From: Virgibacillus ihumii
Lineage (GTDB): Bacteria > Bacillota > Bacilli > Bacillales > Amphibacillaceae
Direction of reading: 5' to 3'
Assembly (NCBI RefSeq): GCF_902726655.1
Contig: NZ_CACVAN010000001.1
Coordinates: 496,001-560,000 of the forward strand
Length of the DNA stretch: 64,000 nucleotides
Shown: one piece after another, positions 40,354 to 51,918 of the stretch
Layout: every line of letters begins with the position of its first letter
Numbering within the stretch: the first letter of the stretch is position 1
Program-made: the position numbers and the translations under genes
The notes under the pieces: generated by a model
Seen by the model: only the letters and a program-made list of their open reading frames with translations
Told to the model about the DNA's origin: nothing
The model's database searches: none

Positions 40354-42066
40354 TTAAGCTTTTGATCCTCTAAGTTTAGCTACAACATTTTTATCCGGTG
40401 TTACAAACAATGTTTTCTGATTATCATACGTGACGAATCCCGGTTTTGCTCCATTTGGTTTTCGGACATGGCGAATTTTTGTGTAGTCCACCGGGACCGA
40501 AGACGATTGCTGTGATTTGCTGAAATATGCTGCAAGCTGTGCCGCTTCCACTAATGTTTCCTCACTTGGTTCTTTGGAGCGGATGACGACATGTGAGCCT
40601 GGGATATCTTTAGTATGGAGCCAGAATTCATCGCGATGTGCAAGTTTCATCGTTACATACTCGTTCTGTTTGTTATTTTTTCCGACGAGCATTGGTGTTC
40701 CATCAGAGGATGTATATTTTTCCGGTACAGGTTTAGCCGGTTTATTTTTCTTTTTCCCCTGTTTTTGTTTTTTCAGATAACCTTCGTCACGCAGTTCATC
40801 CCTGATTTCCTCAATGTCTGTCTCGCGTGCTGTGTCAATTTGCTGAAGCAGCTGGTCCAAATAGGCAATTTCATTGTTTGCTTTTTTAATTTCTGAGTTT
40901 ACCTTGCGCTTGGATGTCTTTAGTTTTTGGTATGTTTTAAAGAAACTTTGGGCGTTTTCGCTTGGTGTTTTATTTGGATTCAGTTCTATCGTCATTTCCT
41001 TTTGTTCAGGATCGTAATAATCGATTACCTGGACATTTTCGTCTCCCTGTTTTACCTGATGCATGTTAGCCGTAAGCAGTTCGCCGAGATGTTGATACTT
41101 CTCCGCGCCAGCTGCTTTTTTTAATGTTTTTTCATGTTTTTTCAGTTTTCGTTCGTTCTTATCTTTTTCATTTTTAATAAATTGATATAAGCCCTTGGCC
41201 TGTTGTTTGACACGATCCCGTTCCGCTTTTCCGGAATAAAAGACATCAAGCATTTCGTTCGTGGTGGCAAATTCTTTTTTCTGGCCTTCCAAAAAAGTAA
41301 TCGGCAATACGTGAAATGCTTCCTTTTTGTGCTGATAAATGGCAGGTGAATAGTGATGATTGTCAATCAGTGCCTGTATGTTTTCAAATGCACTGTTGTA
41401 TGCCTGCTGCGAACCAAGTTGTGTCCGATGAATGATCTCATTGGCAATGAGCGGTGATATACCTGTAAGGTTCTGGACAATCTGCTTATCCATTTTTCCG
41501 GCATTAAAGTCCAGCTTTTTTACGAAGGTGGAGCCATCAATGTCCAGCGGATTCAGTTTGTTTTGACTCGGCGGCAGAATATATTGCTGGCCGGGCAGGA
41601 TAGTCCGGTAACTGTTCTGCGATACGGGTACATGTTTTAAACTATCAAGGATATGTCCTTTGTCTGCATCAATGAGCATAAAATTACTGTGTTTTCCCAT
41701 TAATTCCAGCACGATTGTTTTGTTGGTAATGTCGCCAAGCTCATTTCTTGTTTTGATGCGAAACGTAATAATCCGTTCCATCCCAAATTGTTCGATTGTT
41801 TCTATGATCGCACCAGATAAATTTTTCCGTAGCAGCATACAGAACATCGGAGGTTCTTTTGGATTTCTGTATGTATCATCCGTCAAATGAAAGCGTGCAT
41901 AGACAGGGTGAATTGATAAAAGCAGGGTATGATTTTGTCCTTGGCTGCGTACTGTGAACACCAACTCCGTGGAAGTCGGCTGGTATATTTTAGTGATTTT
42001 TCCCGGTATTATTTTTTGATTTAATTCATGCGTTACTGCTCGAGTAACAATCCCATCGAACGGCAT
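40354..42066 (-). CDS. rqcH: Ribosome quality-control factor RqcH (NFACT family; formerly FbpA/YloA)
   Basis: Binds stalled 50S-peptidyl-tRNA and recruits tRNA-Ala to add alanine tails that mark nascent chains for decay. The NFACT-N domain begins MPFDGIVTRAVTHEL; a coiled-coil region (about residues 280-430) and the NFACT-R domain (WLHTKDIPGSHVVIRS, then YTKIRHVRKPNGAKPGFVTY) follow. 570 aa, like B. subtilis. The 'DR' motif needed for tailing (Asp97-Arg98 in B. subtilis) reads Glu97-Arg98 here. Divergent from the P-type ATPase gene, as yloA is from yloB in B. subtilis. Confidence 0.95.
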   Translation of the reverse strand: MPFDGIVTRAVTHELNQKIIPGKITKIYQPTSTELVFTVRSQGQNHTLLLSIHPVYARFHLTDDTYRNPKEPPMFCMLLRKNLSGAIIETIEQFGMERIITFRIKTRNELGDITNKTIVLELMGKHSNFMLIDADKGHILDSLKHVPVSQNSYRTILPGQQYILPPSQNKLNPLDIDGSTFVKKLDFNAGKMDKQIVQNLTGISPLIANEIIHRTQLGSQQAYNSAFENIQALIDNHHYSPAIYQHKKEAFHVLPITFLEGQKKEFATTNEMLDVFYSGKAERDRVKQQAKGLYQFIKNEKDKNERKLKKHEKTLKKAAGAEKYQHLGELLTANMHQVKQGDENVQVIDYYDPEQKEMTIELNPNKTPSENAQSFFKTYQKLKTSKRKVNSEIKKANNEIAYLDQLLQQIDTARETDIEEIRDELRDEGYLKKQKQGKKKNKPAKPVPEKYTSSDGTPMLVGKNNKQNEYVTMKLAHRDEFWLHTKDIPGSHVVIRSKEPSEETLVEAAQLAAYFSKSQQSSSVPVDYTKIRHVRKPNGAKPGFVTYDNQKTLFVTPDKNVVAKLRGSKA

Positions 42067-42375
42067 TAGATCACCTCAAAGTTCTGTATTTATATTTTCG
42101 CAACATATATATGCTATATGGAAGATTCCATTATCGTTGTACTCTTCTTGAATATCAATCATACGGGATCAAGTATCAACCGTATGAAGCAAAATATCAA
42201 CCGCAAGCATTTCGTGGTGAGGCAGCTAAATGCTTGAGAGTATACAAGTCTTACGGCAAAAACCGTTTGTCACCGCTTTTCTACCAATTATAGCATTATT
42301 TGGGACAGGTCTGCATAGATATCGTTATAGAGATTTACTTTCGATCGTATCAGGATGGATATGGAGGAATGAGCT
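42067..42375. other. Divergent intergenic region rqcH / P-type ATPase
   Basis: 309 bp with no convincing gene. It must hold the promoters for both flanking genes. An imperfect direct repeat (TATCAACCG followed 20 bases later by TATCAACCG) lies around 42174-42202. A 60-codon frame at 42111-42293 has no ribosome site and biased composition, and was not called. Confidence 0.5.
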
Positions 42376-45030
42376 ATGAATTGGTATCAATTGGATGCAG
42401 AAACGGTTGAACAAAAACTACATGTTACAACGGGATCAGGTCTTAAAGAAAAGCAGGTGGACAAGCGCAGGAAGGAATTTGGCGTAAATCAACTGCAGAT
42501 GGAAAAGAAGGTTTCCCGATGGTTGATTTTTTTGAAACAGTTTCAGGATTTTATGGTACTTGTCTTACTTGCAGCAACATTGATTGCAGGAGTTCTTGAG
42601 GAATTTGTGGATGCGATAGCGATTATGGTAATTGTTTTGGTCAATGGATTTCTTGGTTATTTTCAAGAACAAAAAGCTGAAAAGTCACTAGCCAAACTGA
42701 AAGAAATGTCCGCCCCTGTTGCCAATGTCATGCGTGAGGGCGAGTGGATAAAAATTCCTTCCGGTGACGTTGTGGTTGGGGATATTGTTCGAATTAATAG
42801 TGGTGATCGGATTCCTGCTGATATACGAATCACCAAGTCAAATAGTATGGAAACCGAAGAATCTGCGTTAACCGGTGAATCGCTTCCCGTGATGAAACAT
42901 GCATCAGCAATCAGAAAAGACGGGCTGGATGCACAGGATCAGGTCAATATGGGTTTTATGGGTACATTGGTGACGCGCGGTTCAGGTGTCGGAATTGTTG
43001 TTGGGACTGGCATGAACACAGTGATGGGACAGATTGCATCACTGATGACGAGCACAAGTAAAACAATTACGCCATTGGAACGGAAACTTGCAGAGCTTGG
43101 AAAAATCCTGATTGTTGCCGCATTGATTTTGACTGCCTTAGTCGTTGTTGTCGGTGTATATCAGGGGCATCCGATTTATAACATGTTTCTGGCGGGGGTA
43201 TCATTAGCAGTTGCTGCGATACCGGAAGGGCTGCCGGCAATCGTAACAGTTGCTCTATCATTGGGTGTACAGCGGATGATCAGGAAGAAGGCGATTGTCC
43301 GAAAGCTTTCAGCAGTTGAGACACTCGGATGTGCATCGGTTATTTGTTCCGATAAAACTGGGACACTAACCGAAAATAAAATGACGGTGAAGGAACTATA
43401 TGTAAATGACAAGCATCTGTATGTAACCGGTGACGGGTATTCCATTCAGGGCGATTATTTTTTCAATGATAAAAAAGTGGACAATGATTTCCCTAACTTA
43501 AATACCATGTTGTTGTATGGGATGCTTTGTAATAATGCGTCACTGCAAATGAAAAAAGGGAAATACAGTATAGACGGGGATCCGACAGATGGGGCACTTT
43601 TGATTGCAGCCAGAAAATTTGGTCTGTCACACGTCCTTTATGATCAATATAAGGTTGTGAAAGAGATTCCGTTTGATTCTACCCGTAAACGGATGAGCAT
43701 GATCATTGAAGACAAGAATAAAATGCGGTTTTTAATTACAAAAGGAGCACCGGAAGTACTGCTGCCCCGTTCGGAATTTTACTTGGGTGATGAAGGTCGA
43801 AAGTTGATGCACTCAACAGATAAACAAACAATTGAGAATGCAATTGACGGAATGGCTCGGAAAGCATTGCGAACTATTGCTATCGGGATGAAGCCGCTTC
43901 CTGCTGATAGTAATGAAGAAGCAGCCGTGCTGGAAAATGGATTAACATTTGTCGGGTTATATGGGATGATGGATCCACCGAGAAAAGAAGTGAAAACGGC
44001 TATAAATGAGTGCCGTGAAGCCGGAATTAAAACGGTGATGATTACCGGGGATCATGAAAAAACCGCACGTGCAATAGCCGAAAATCTTAACATACTTCCT
44101 GCTGATGGGATGGTACTGAACGGATATCAGCTTAATCAGATGTCCGTAACAGATCTCCGGGAAGTAATTGATGATGTATCTGTTTTCGCACGGGTGACAC
44201 CGGAGCACAAGCTGAAAATCGTTGAGGCTTATCAGGAAAACGGACATGTTGCTGCTATGACAGGTGACGGTGTAAATGATGCACCGGCGATAAAAGCCAG
44301 TGATATTGGCATTAGTATGGGACGGACCGGAACCGATGTGACCAAGGAAGCATCTTCATTAATATTGATGGACGATAATTTTACAACGATCAAGGATGCC
44401 ATTATTGAAGGCAGAAATATTTACGAAAATATACGCAAGTTTATCCGGTATTTGCTCGCTTCAAATGTTGGGGAAATACTTGTGATGCTTTTTGCAATGC
44501 TGCTGGCATTACCATTGCCGCTGGTGCCCGTCCAGATTTTGTGGGTCAACCTAGTAACTGACGGACTGCCAGCAATGGCGCTGGGGTTGGATCAGTCAGA
44601 GGATGATGTCATGAATCGGGGACCGCGAAATCCCAGAGAAGGCATCTTTTCGCGGGGGCTTGGTTTTAAAATAGTCAGTCGGGGGATATTAATCGGTGCC
44701 ATTACACTTGCAGCATTTATGTTGACGTATCAGGGAACAGAGGAATCATTGGTTTACGGGCAGACCGTAGCGTTCACTACACTTGTAATGGCACAACTGA
44801 TTCATGTGTTTGACTGCCGCAGTGAAAAATCCGTTTTTGCCCGGAATCCGTTTCAAAATATATATTTGGTGCTGGCGGTGCTCTCATCCTTGATTCTTTT
44901 GCTTGGCGTGATCTATTGGGAGCCGTTGCAGCCGATCTTTCATACAACTTTTTTAGGGATAAGAGACTGGATGCTGATCCTGGTGTTAAGCTCACTGCCG
45001 ACTGTCCTGTTTGGCTTTACGAAAAAGTAA
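42376..45030 (+). CDS. yloB: Calcium-transporting P-type (P2A) ATPase (YloB type)
   Basis: ATP-driven cation pump, 884 aa. The phosphorylation motif DKTGTLT lies near residue 326, the actuator loop TGES near 171, [10 protein letters not shown] in TM4 (the P2A calcium-site pattern PEGLP), and the hinge [10 protein letters not shown] near 634. About ten transmembrane helices. B. subtilis YloB is a calcium pump linked to spore resistance. GGAGG lies upstream of the ATG. Single-gene unit with its own terminator. Confidence 0.94.
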   Translation: MNWYQLDAETVEQKLHVTTGSGLKEKQVDKRRKEFGVNQLQMEKKVSRWLIFLKQFQDFMVLVLLAATLIAGVLEEFVDAIAIMVIVLVNGFLGYFQEQKAEKSLAKLKEMSAPVANVMREGEWIKIPSGDVVVGDIVRINSGDRIPADIRITKSNSMETEESALTGESLPVMKHASAIRKDGLDAQDQVNMGFMGTLVTRGSGVGIVVGTGMNTVMGQIASLMTSTSKTITPLERKLAELGKILIVAALILTALVVVVGVYQGHPIYNMFLAGVSLAVAAIPEGLPAIVTVALSLGVQRMIRKKAIVRKLSAVETLGCASVICSDKTGTLTENKMTVKELYVNDKHLYVTGDGYSIQGDYFFNDKKVDNDFPNLNTMLLYGMLCNNASLQMKKGKYSIDGDPTDGALLIAARKFGLSHVLYDQYKVVKEIPFDSTRKRMSMIIEDKNKMRFLITKGAPEVLLPRSEFYLGDEGRKLMHSTDKQTIENAIDGMARKALRTIAIGMKPLPADSNEEAAVLENGLTFVGLYGMMDPPRKEVKTAINECREAGIKTVMITGDHEKTARAIAENLNILPADGMVLNGYQLNQMSVTDLREVIDDVSVFARVTPEHKLKIVEAYQENGHVAAMTGDGVNDAPAIKASDIGISMGRTGTDVTKEASSLILMDDNFTTIKDAIIEGRNIYENIRKFIRYLLASNVGEILVMLFAMLLALPLPLVPVQILWVNLVTDGLPAMALGLDQSEDDVMNRGPRNPREGIFSRGLGFKIVSRGILIGAITLAAFMLTYQGTEESLVYGQTVAFTTLVMAQLIHVFDCRSEKSVFARNPFQNIYLVLAVLSSLILLLGVIYWEPLQPIFHTTFLGIRDWMLILVLSSLPTVLFGFTKK

Positions 45031-45040
45031 GATATAGATT

Positions 45041-45072
45041 AGCCCTTCTTCCATAAAAGAAGGGTTTTTCTA
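45041..45072 (+). terminator. Terminator after yloB
   Basis: CCCTTCTT pairs with AAGAAGGG over a short loop, followed by TTTTTC. Confidence 0.85.
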
Positions 45073-45093
45073 ATGCCTAATTGTTGCTATAAT
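45065..45093 (+). promoter_or_regulatory. Extended -10 promoter of yicC/yloC
   Basis: TGCTATAAT is a perfect extended -10 (45085-45093); the -35 is poor (TTTTTC, 17 bp upstream) and overlaps the terminator T run. Confidence 0.6.
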
Positions 45094-45130
45094 GATAAGG
45101 TCAATGATAAAGATTACGGAAGTGATGGGT

Positions 45131-46012
45131 ATGGTAAGAAGTATGACCGGGTACGGACGCGAAGTTATACATAGCGGTGATACGGCAGTAACCGTCGAGG
45201 TTCGAGGCGTAAACCACCGATTTTTAAATATAGCGGTGAAATCACCCCGCACCATTTTATTTATGGAAGAACAAATCAAAAAGGTGCTCCAATCCTATTT
45301 TCAGCGCGGGCATTTGGATGTATACATCAATATTGACGGGGATGGAATGATTCAAAAGGAATTGAAGACAGACTGGGATTTACTGGCACAGTATATGGAC
45401 CATTTTGATCAGGCGAAAAAGCAGTATGAATTAGAGGGTAAGATTCCCGCTTCCATCATAACAGCCATACCGGATTTGATGACGGTACAGGAAGTTGAGA
45501 TGGAATCTGATGTATTTTTTGATATAATTCTGACAGGTGTCCACGGTGCATGCGAAAAGATGAAGGATATGAGCCAGAAAGAAGGTGATTTCCTTTTCCG
45601 CGACCTGCATAATCGAATAAAGACAATAGAGGATACGGTATATCAACTGCAATCACTCCGGGAAATTGTAACGGTGGAGTATCATGACCGGATTCAGGAA
45701 CGTCTGCAGGGTTACATCGGGGAGAATATGGTGGTCGATCAGGCACGTATAGATCAGGAAATTGCAATGCTTGCGGAGAAAGGTGATATAGCTGAGGAAC
45801 TGACAAGATTGTTAAGCCATGTTCATCATTTTCTTGAAATCATTCATCAGCCAGGTGCAATTGGGAGAAAACTGGATTTTGTTATCCAGGAAATGCACCG
45901 GGAAGCCAATACGATAGGTTCCAAGTCTACCGATTCCAGAATAGGGAAGCAAATTGTTTCATTAAAGAGCAATATTGAAAAAATAAAAGAACAGGTGCAA
46001 AATATTGAGTAA
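45131..46012 (+). CDS. yloC: YicC/YloC-family endoribonuclease
   Basis: Start MVRSMTGYGRE and the C-terminal block GRKLDFVIQEMHREANTIGSKS are diagnostic of YicC-like proteins (N-terminal YicC domain plus DUF1732), shown in other bacteria to be endoribonucleases. 293 aa from ATG 45131, which has GGAAGTGA upstream; an in-frame ATG at 45092 overlaps the promoter. Order yloC-remA-gmk-rpoZ is as in B. subtilis. Confidence 0.93.
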   Translation: MVRSMTGYGREVIHSGDTAVTVEVRGVNHRFLNIAVKSPRTILFMEEQIKKVLQSYFQRGHLDVYINIDGDGMIQKELKTDWDLLAQYMDHFDQAKKQYELEGKIPASIITAIPDLMTVQEVEMESDVFFDIILTGVHGACEKMKDMSQKEGDFLFRDLHNRIKTIEDTVYQLQSLREIVTVEYHDRIQERLQGYIGENMVVDQARIDQEIAMLAEKGDIAEELTRLLSHVHHFLEIIHQPGAIGRKLDFVIQEMHREANTIGSKSTDSRIGKQIVSLKSNIEKIKEQVQNIE

Positions 46013-46017
46013 TTACT

Positions 46018-46046
46018 TGTTTTTTGCAATCCATTAAATTTATAAT
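46018..46046 (+). promoter_or_regulatory. SigA promoter of remA-gmk-rpoZ
   Basis: TTGTTT, a 17-bp spacer and TATAAT, about 70 bp before the remA start. Confidence 0.65.
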
Positions 46047-46116
46047 AGTCATATTAAAATATAATTATCTCTACAGAGAAATAGACACCATGCTGGACAA
46101 ATAAGGGGGAGAAAAC

Positions 46117-46377
46117 TTGAGTTTACGTTTAATAAATATAGGGTTTGGAAATGTTGTTTCTGCGAACCGGGTGATTTCCATTGTTTCACCTGAATCTGCA
46201 CCAATTAAACGAATTATTACAGTGGCCCGCGATAACAATAAACTGGTGGATGCAACGTATGGACGTCGTACAAGGGCTGTCATCATTACGGATAGTGACC
46301 ATGTTGTTTTATCAGCGGTACAACCTGAAACTGTCGGACAACGTGTATTAAGTCATGAAGAAATTTCTGATGAATAA
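46117..46377 (+). CDS. remA: Extracellular-matrix regulator RemA
   Basis: Small ring-forming DNA-binding protein (DUF370) that activates matrix and osmoprotection genes in B. subtilis. Family motifs [29 protein letters not shown] and [10 protein letters not shown] are present. 86 aa. TTG start at 46117, 5-6 bases after AAGGGGGAG. Confidence 0.96.
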   Translation: MSLRLINIGFGNVVSANRVISIVSPESAPIKRIITVARDNNKLVDATYGRRTRAVIITDSDHVVLSAVQPETVGQRVLSHEEISDE

Positions 46378-47213
<836 letters not shown>

Positions 47214-47218
47214 GAAGA

Positions 47219-47256
47219 GACCCTCGCTGATATTGTTTTGCGGGGGGTTTTCTTTA
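47219..47256 (+). terminator. Terminator after rpoZ
   Basis: ACCCTCGC pairs imperfectly with GCGGGGGGT, followed by TTTTCTTT. Confidence 0.75.
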
Positions 47257-47346
47257 ACAGATAAGAAACAGAAAAGTGGCTTTTCGAAACAGATGCTATA
47301 GCCGTCTATCAACAAAACAGAGGGGCGCAGCCAGGAGGTAAGGAAC

Positions 47347-48555
47347 ATGGTTTTGAACAAAAATGTAATATTGGGTGTTTCCGGGGGCATCGCAGCATAT
47401 AAGGCATGTGCATTAACAAGCAAACTGACGCAGCAGGGTGCGAACGTAAAGGTTGTCATGACAAAGAATGCAACTGAATTTGTTTCACCATTGACATTTC
47501 AGGCACTTTCCCGCAATCCGGTTTACATTGACACGTTTGATGAGAAAGATCCGGAAAAAATTGCGCATATAGATGTTGCTGATTGGGCGGATATCGTATT
47601 ACTCGCACCGGCTACTGCCAATATTATCGGCAAAATAGCGAACGGAGTTGCTGATGATATGCTGTCGACCATCATGCTTGCAACCCAGGCAAGTGTTTAT
47701 ATCGCCCCGGCAATGAATGTTCATATGTACGCCCATAATGCGGTGATTGAAAATATGAAGAAGCTCGAGTCGTGGGGATATCATTTTATTGAACCTGGCG
47801 CCGGGTATCTTGCGTGCGGTTATGTAGGCAAGGGACGTCTGGAGGAACCGGAGAGTATTATCGCTGCTGTTGCGAATCATCAGTCGGGTAATCGGGTGCT
47901 CACCGGAAAAAAAGTCTTGGTTTCAGCAGGGCCGACACAGGAGAAAATTGATCCTGTTCGTTTTTTTACTAACCGTTCTTCAGGAAAAATGGGTTTTTCG
48001 CTTGCGGAAGCTGCTGCCAATATGGGGGCGGACGTCACGTTGGTGGCCGGTCCTAGTAATCTGGAAACTTCCAATCAAACTATTCAGCGAATCAATGTTA
48101 CGTCTGCAGCGGAAATGTACGATGCAATACTGCAACATTATAATGACAGCGATATTGTGATTAAAGCTGCCGCAGTTGCTGATTACAGACCAAAGGAAAC
48201 GTTTACCGAGAAAAAGAAAAAACAGTCAGGTGAATGGAAAATTGAAATGGAACGGACGAAAGATATTTTACAGACACTTGGCGATAAAAAAGAAAATCAG
48301 TTTCTTGTTGGATTTGCTGCTGAAACTTCCAGACCATTGGAATATGGACGGGAAAAGCTGCGGAAGAAAAATCTGGATGCCATCGTCGTCAACAATGTAG
48401 CTGCTGAGGGTGCAGGCTTCAGCGGTGACACGAACATTGTGACATATATTAATAAACATAACCATACAGAGGATCTGGCACTGGCTTCCAAACAGGATAT
48501 AGCTGGTAACATTTTGAACTACATTGCCCGGGATTTGAAGGGTGAATCATCTTGA
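47347..48555 (+). CDS. coaBC: Bifunctional phosphopantothenoylcysteine decarboxylase / synthetase CoaBC
   Basis: Two steps of coenzyme A synthesis. The N-terminal CoaC flavoprotein half has [11 protein letters not shown], the catalytic His in [17 protein letters not shown] and the Cys in [13 protein letters not shown]. The C-terminal CoaB half has [30 protein letters not shown] and VGFAAET. 402 aa. AGGAGGTAAGG precedes the ATG. It overlaps priA by 4 bp. Confidence 0.96.
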   Translation: MVLNKNVILGVSGGIAAYKACALTSKLTQQGANVKVVMTKNATEFVSPLTFQALSRNPVYIDTFDEKDPEKIAHIDVADWADIVLLAPATANIIGKIANGVADDMLSTIMLATQASVYIAPAMNVHMYAHNAVIENMKKLESWGYHFIEPGAGYLACGYVGKGRLEEPESIIAAVANHQSGNRVLTGKKVLVSAGPTQEKIDPVRFFTNRSSGKMGFSLAEAAANMGADVTLVAGPSNLETSNQTIQRINVTSAAEMYDAILQHYNDSDIVIKAAAVADYRPKETFTEKKKKQSGEWKIEMERTKDILQTLGDKKENQFLVGFAAETSRPLEYGREKLRKKNLDAIVVNNVAAEGAGFSGDTNIVTYINKHNHTEDLALASKQDIAGNILNYIARDLKGESS

Positions 48556-50960
48556 ATATTGCGAAGGTAATTGTTGATGTTCCGGCGAGTTCGATTAACC
48601 AGACCTTTGATTATTTGATTCCGGAAAAATATGCAGGCATTCTGGAGCCTGGAATGCGTGTGATTGTGCCGTTTGGCCCCAGAAAAATAATGGGGTTTGT
48701 AGTAGGTGAAACAAGCGAGTCTGCTTTTGATTCATTAAAAGAAATTGACGAGGTGCTTGATCTGACACCTGTTCTTACGAGGGAACTGCTGGACTTGGGA
48801 ATGTGGCTGGCAGAGGAGACACTCAGTCTGTATATTACCGCTTTTCAGGTCATGTTGCCTCAGGTATTGAAAGCGCGGTATAAAAAGGAATTGGAACGGC
48901 TTACCGATGAATCACTTTCCCTGGAATTGGAATCCTTTTTTGCCGGACGTGATTTTGTTCCATATGAAGAGCTGGAAGATACAAATTTAAGCTATTATCA
49001 GGTTCAAAAGGCAATTCAAGACGGCGATATCATAGTCAATTATCTGGTCAAGTCAAGGGTCACAAAAAAGCAGATAACCATGATAAAGCCGAACCGTGCC
49101 TCGCATCTGCTTGAGGAAGCATGTCAGGAGCTGCCGGGTAATGCCAAAAAACAGCAGCAATTACTTCAGTATTTTATCGAAAACCCACACGATGTGGAAC
49201 AGAATGTGTTGATCAGGAAATTGAAGACAACCAGAACTGTGATAAAAGCGTTACTGGATAAACAACTGTTGGCTGCTTCAAAGCAAGAAATTTATCGGAA
49301 TCCATATGACGACAGTACTTTTGAAAAAACAGAGGAACTCGAACTGACACAGGAACAACGTCAGGCAATTACCCCAATCTGGGACTCAATCAGGCACAAT
49401 CAGCACGATGTCTTTCTAATTCATGGTGTGACCGGAAGCGGCAAGACGGAAATCTATCTGCAGGCAATCCAGGATGTAATCAAGCAAGGAAAAGAAGCTA
49501 TTGTGCTGGTACCTGAAATATCACTGACCCCACAGATGGTGAAACGGTTTAAAGGAAGATTCGGTTCGAATGTGGCCGTCATGCACAGTGCTTTGTCGAG
49601 TGGTGAAAAATATGATGAATGGCGGCGTATCCATCGTAAAGAAGTTCAGGTTGTAGTTGGAGCAAGATCAGCTATATTTGCTCCATTTGAGAATATCGGC
49701 ATAATTATTATTGATGAAGAACATGAGAACAGTTATAAACAGGAAGATACCCCACGCTATCATGCACGGGATGTGGCAATTCGTCGCGGTGAGATACATA
49801 AATGTCCGGTGGTGCTAGGCAGTGCGACACCAACGCTCGAATCGTATGCACGTGCACATAAAGGGGTATACAAGCTTGCTACATTGAGTAAACGAACCAA
49901 TGAAAAAGACATGCCTGATGTGGAAATAGTGGATATGCGAAATGAACTGCATGAAGGTAATCGATCGATGTTTTCCAGAACATTAAAAGAGAAGATGGAA
50001 CAGCGTATAGCCAAAGGGGAGCAAATTGTTCTTCTTTTAAACCGGAGAGGGTATTCAACGTTTGTAATGTGTCGAGACTGTGGCCATGTGAAAGAATGTC
50101 CGCATTGTGATATCGCGCTGACCTATCATAAAAACAGTAACCGGTTAAAATGTCATTACTGTTCCTATGAAGAGCCAATGCCGGTTTTCTGTCCATCATG
50201 TAACAGTGATCTGATCCGATTTTTCGGAACAGGCACGCAACGTATTGAGGAATCTTTGGTGCAGTTGATTCCGGAAGCAAGGGTGATCCGTATGGATGTG
50301 GATACAACCCGAAAAAAAGGTGCTCATGAAAAACTTCTGAACCAGTTCGCCAATAAAGAAGCGGATATTTTGCTCGGAACGCAAATGATCGCCAAAGGGC
50401 TGGATTTTGCTAATGTCACATTGGCAGGTGTTCTGACCGCTGATTCCATGCTGCATTTGCCTGATTTTCGTTCTTCCGAAAAAACGTTCCAGCTGTTGAC
50501 ACAGGTTAGCGGGAGGGCGGGAAGACATGATCTTCCGGGTGAGGTCATTATCCAAACGTACACACCGGAACATTACAGTATACAACTGGCAAGCCATTAT
50601 GATTTTGTTCGGTTTTATCGGAACGAGATGCATACGCGTAAAACGTTCCAATATCCACCGTACGTGTTTTTAACATTAATCACGGTTTCACACCAGAATC
50701 ATGTGACAGTTGTTCAGACAGCACAACGGATTGCACAGCTGCTCCAGCAACAGGTTGAAGATGGAACGGTCATACTCGGGCCAACCCCGTCACCAATTGC
50801 CAGGATGAAAGATAGATATCGCTATCAATGCATGATAAAATACAAGAGTGAACCAAACTTGCGAGGAACAATTAAAAAAATCATCCGTCAGTTTGATGAA
50901 GACATGCGGAAAAATGATTTACAGATACATGTGGATATGCAGCCATACCAATTGATGTAG
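48552..50960 (+). CDS. priA: Primosomal replication-restart helicase PriA
   Basis: 3'-5' SF2 helicase that reloads the replisome at collapsed forks. An N-terminal DNA-binding region, Walker A GVTGSGKTE near residue 298, DEEH box (IIIDEEHENSYKQ), and the zinc-binding cysteines in CRDCGHVKECPHCD, CHYC and CPSC are all present. 802 aa. TTG start at 48552 overlaps the coaBC stop (TTGA) with AAGGGTGA upstream. Confidence 0.96.
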   Translation: MNIAKVIVDVPASSINQTFDYLIPEKYAGILEPGMRVIVPFGPRKIMGFVVGETSESAFDSLKEIDEVLDLTPVLTRELLDLGMWLAEETLSLYITAFQVMLPQVLKARYKKELERLTDESLSLELESFFAGRDFVPYEELEDTNLSYYQVQKAIQDGDIIVNYLVKSRVTKKQITMIKPNRASHLLEEACQELPGNAKKQQQLLQYFIENPHDVEQNVLIRKLKTTRTVIKALLDKQLLAASKQEIYRNPYDDSTFEKTEELELTQEQRQAITPIWDSIRHNQHDVFLIHGVTGSGKTEIYLQAIQDVIKQGKEAIVLVPEISLTPQMVKRFKGRFGSNVAVMHSALSSGEKYDEWRRIHRKEVQVVVGARSAIFAPFENIGIIIIDEEHENSYKQEDTPRYHARDVAIRRGEIHKCPVVLGSATPTLESYARAHKGVYKLATLSKRTNEKDMPDVEIVDMRNELHEGNRSMFSRTLKEKMEQRIAKGEQIVLLLNRRGYSTFVMCRDCGHVKECPHCDIALTYHKNSNRLKCHYCSYEEPMPVFCPSCNSDLIRFFGTGTQRIEESLVQLIPEARVIRMDVDTTRKKGAHEKLLNQFANKEADILLGTQMIAKGLDFANVTLAGVLTADSMLHLPDFRSSEKTFQLLTQVSGRAGRHDLPGEVIIQTYTPEHYSIQLASHYDFVRFYRNEMHTRKTFQYPPYVFLTLITVSHQNHVTVVQTAQRIAQLLQQQVEDGTVILGPTPSPIARMKDRYRYQCMIKYKSEPNLRGTIKKIIRQFDEDMRKNDLQIHVDMQPYQLM

Positions 50961-50975
50961 AAGGAGAGAATTCCG

Positions 50976-51914
50976 TTGAAGAAAATTGTGTTTATGGGAA
51001 CGCCGGATTTTTCAGTACCAATCCTGGAGTCGCTTGCAGATACTTCATATGAGATTGTACTTGTCGTCACCCAACCCGATCGCCCCAAAGGACGAAAAAA
51101 AACTATTACACCCCCACCGGTAAAAGAAGCTGCTGAGCGTTTAAACATACCGGTCTATCAACCGGAAAAACTGCGGGATGAATATATGAAGATTCTTTCC
51201 TTCGAACCCGATCTGATTATAACAGCAGCATATGGTCAAATACTGCCAAAGGAATTGTTGGAAGTGCCAAAATATGGATGTATCAATGTTCATGCGTCAT
51301 TATTGCCGGAACTGCGTGGTGGCGCGCCGATTCATGCTGCCATTCTGCAAGGAAAAACCGTAACAGGCATTTCCATCATGTATATGGCGGAAAAACTGGA
51401 TGCAGGTGATGTGCTGGCACAGAAAAAGGTCTCAATCGCACCAACAGACCATGCTGGTTCATTGCATGATAAACTGTCTGAAACTGGAGCTGAACTGCTA
51501 TTGGAGATACTTCCAAAGCTGGCATCCAATGAAATCAAAGCTGTTGAACAGGATGAATCACAAGCAACATTTGCTTCCAATATTAAGCGAAATCAGGAAC
51601 GAATCGATTGGAGTAAAGACAATCAGGAAGTATATAATCAAATTCGTGGACTGCATCCCTGGCCGGTTGCTTTCACAACCTATAATGACGCTGTGATGAA
51701 AATCTGGTGGGGGGCCCCCGTTGATAAAAACTATTATAGCGAACCAGGCGAAATTGTTGAGATGACAGATGCTGAATTCGTTGTACAATGCGGGAATCAG
51801 AAGGGCATACGCATCATTGAAATTCAACCGGCGGGAAAAAAGAGAATGTCTGTCAAACAATACTTACAGGGATCACCGGATCGAATTAAGAAAGGCACAA
51901 AAATGGGTGAATAA
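50976..51914 (+). CDS. fmt: Methionyl-tRNA formyltransferase
   Basis: Formylates initiator Met-tRNA. The catalytic region [17 protein letters not shown], start [16 protein letters not shown], and the C-terminal tRNA-binding OB domain ([11 protein letters not shown] onward) are complete. 312 aa. TTG start at 50976 follows AAGGAGAG by 7 bases. Only 15 bp separate it from priA; the peptide deformylase gene def, which lies here in B. subtilis, is missing. Confidence 0.96.
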   Translation: MKKIVFMGTPDFSVPILESLADTSYEIVLVVTQPDRPKGRKKTITPPPVKEAAERLNIPVYQPEKLRDEYMKILSFEPDLIITAAYGQILPKELLEVPKYGCINVHASLLPELRGGAPIHAAILQGKTVTGISIMYMAEKLDAGDVLAQKKVSIAPTDHAGSLHDKLSETGAELLLEILPKLASNEIKAVEQDESQATFASNIKRNQERIDWSKDNQEVYNQIRGLHPWPVAFTTYNDAVMKIWWGAPVDKNYYSEPGEIVEMTDAEFVVQCGNQKGIRIIEIQPAGKKRMSVKQYLQGSPDRIKKGTKMGE

Positions 51915-51918
51915 GGTA

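Noticed and set aside
42111..42293. 60-codon frame upstream of the P-type ATPase with YQP repeats
   Set aside because: No ribosome site; the apparent peptide repeat comes from a short A+T-rich direct repeat.
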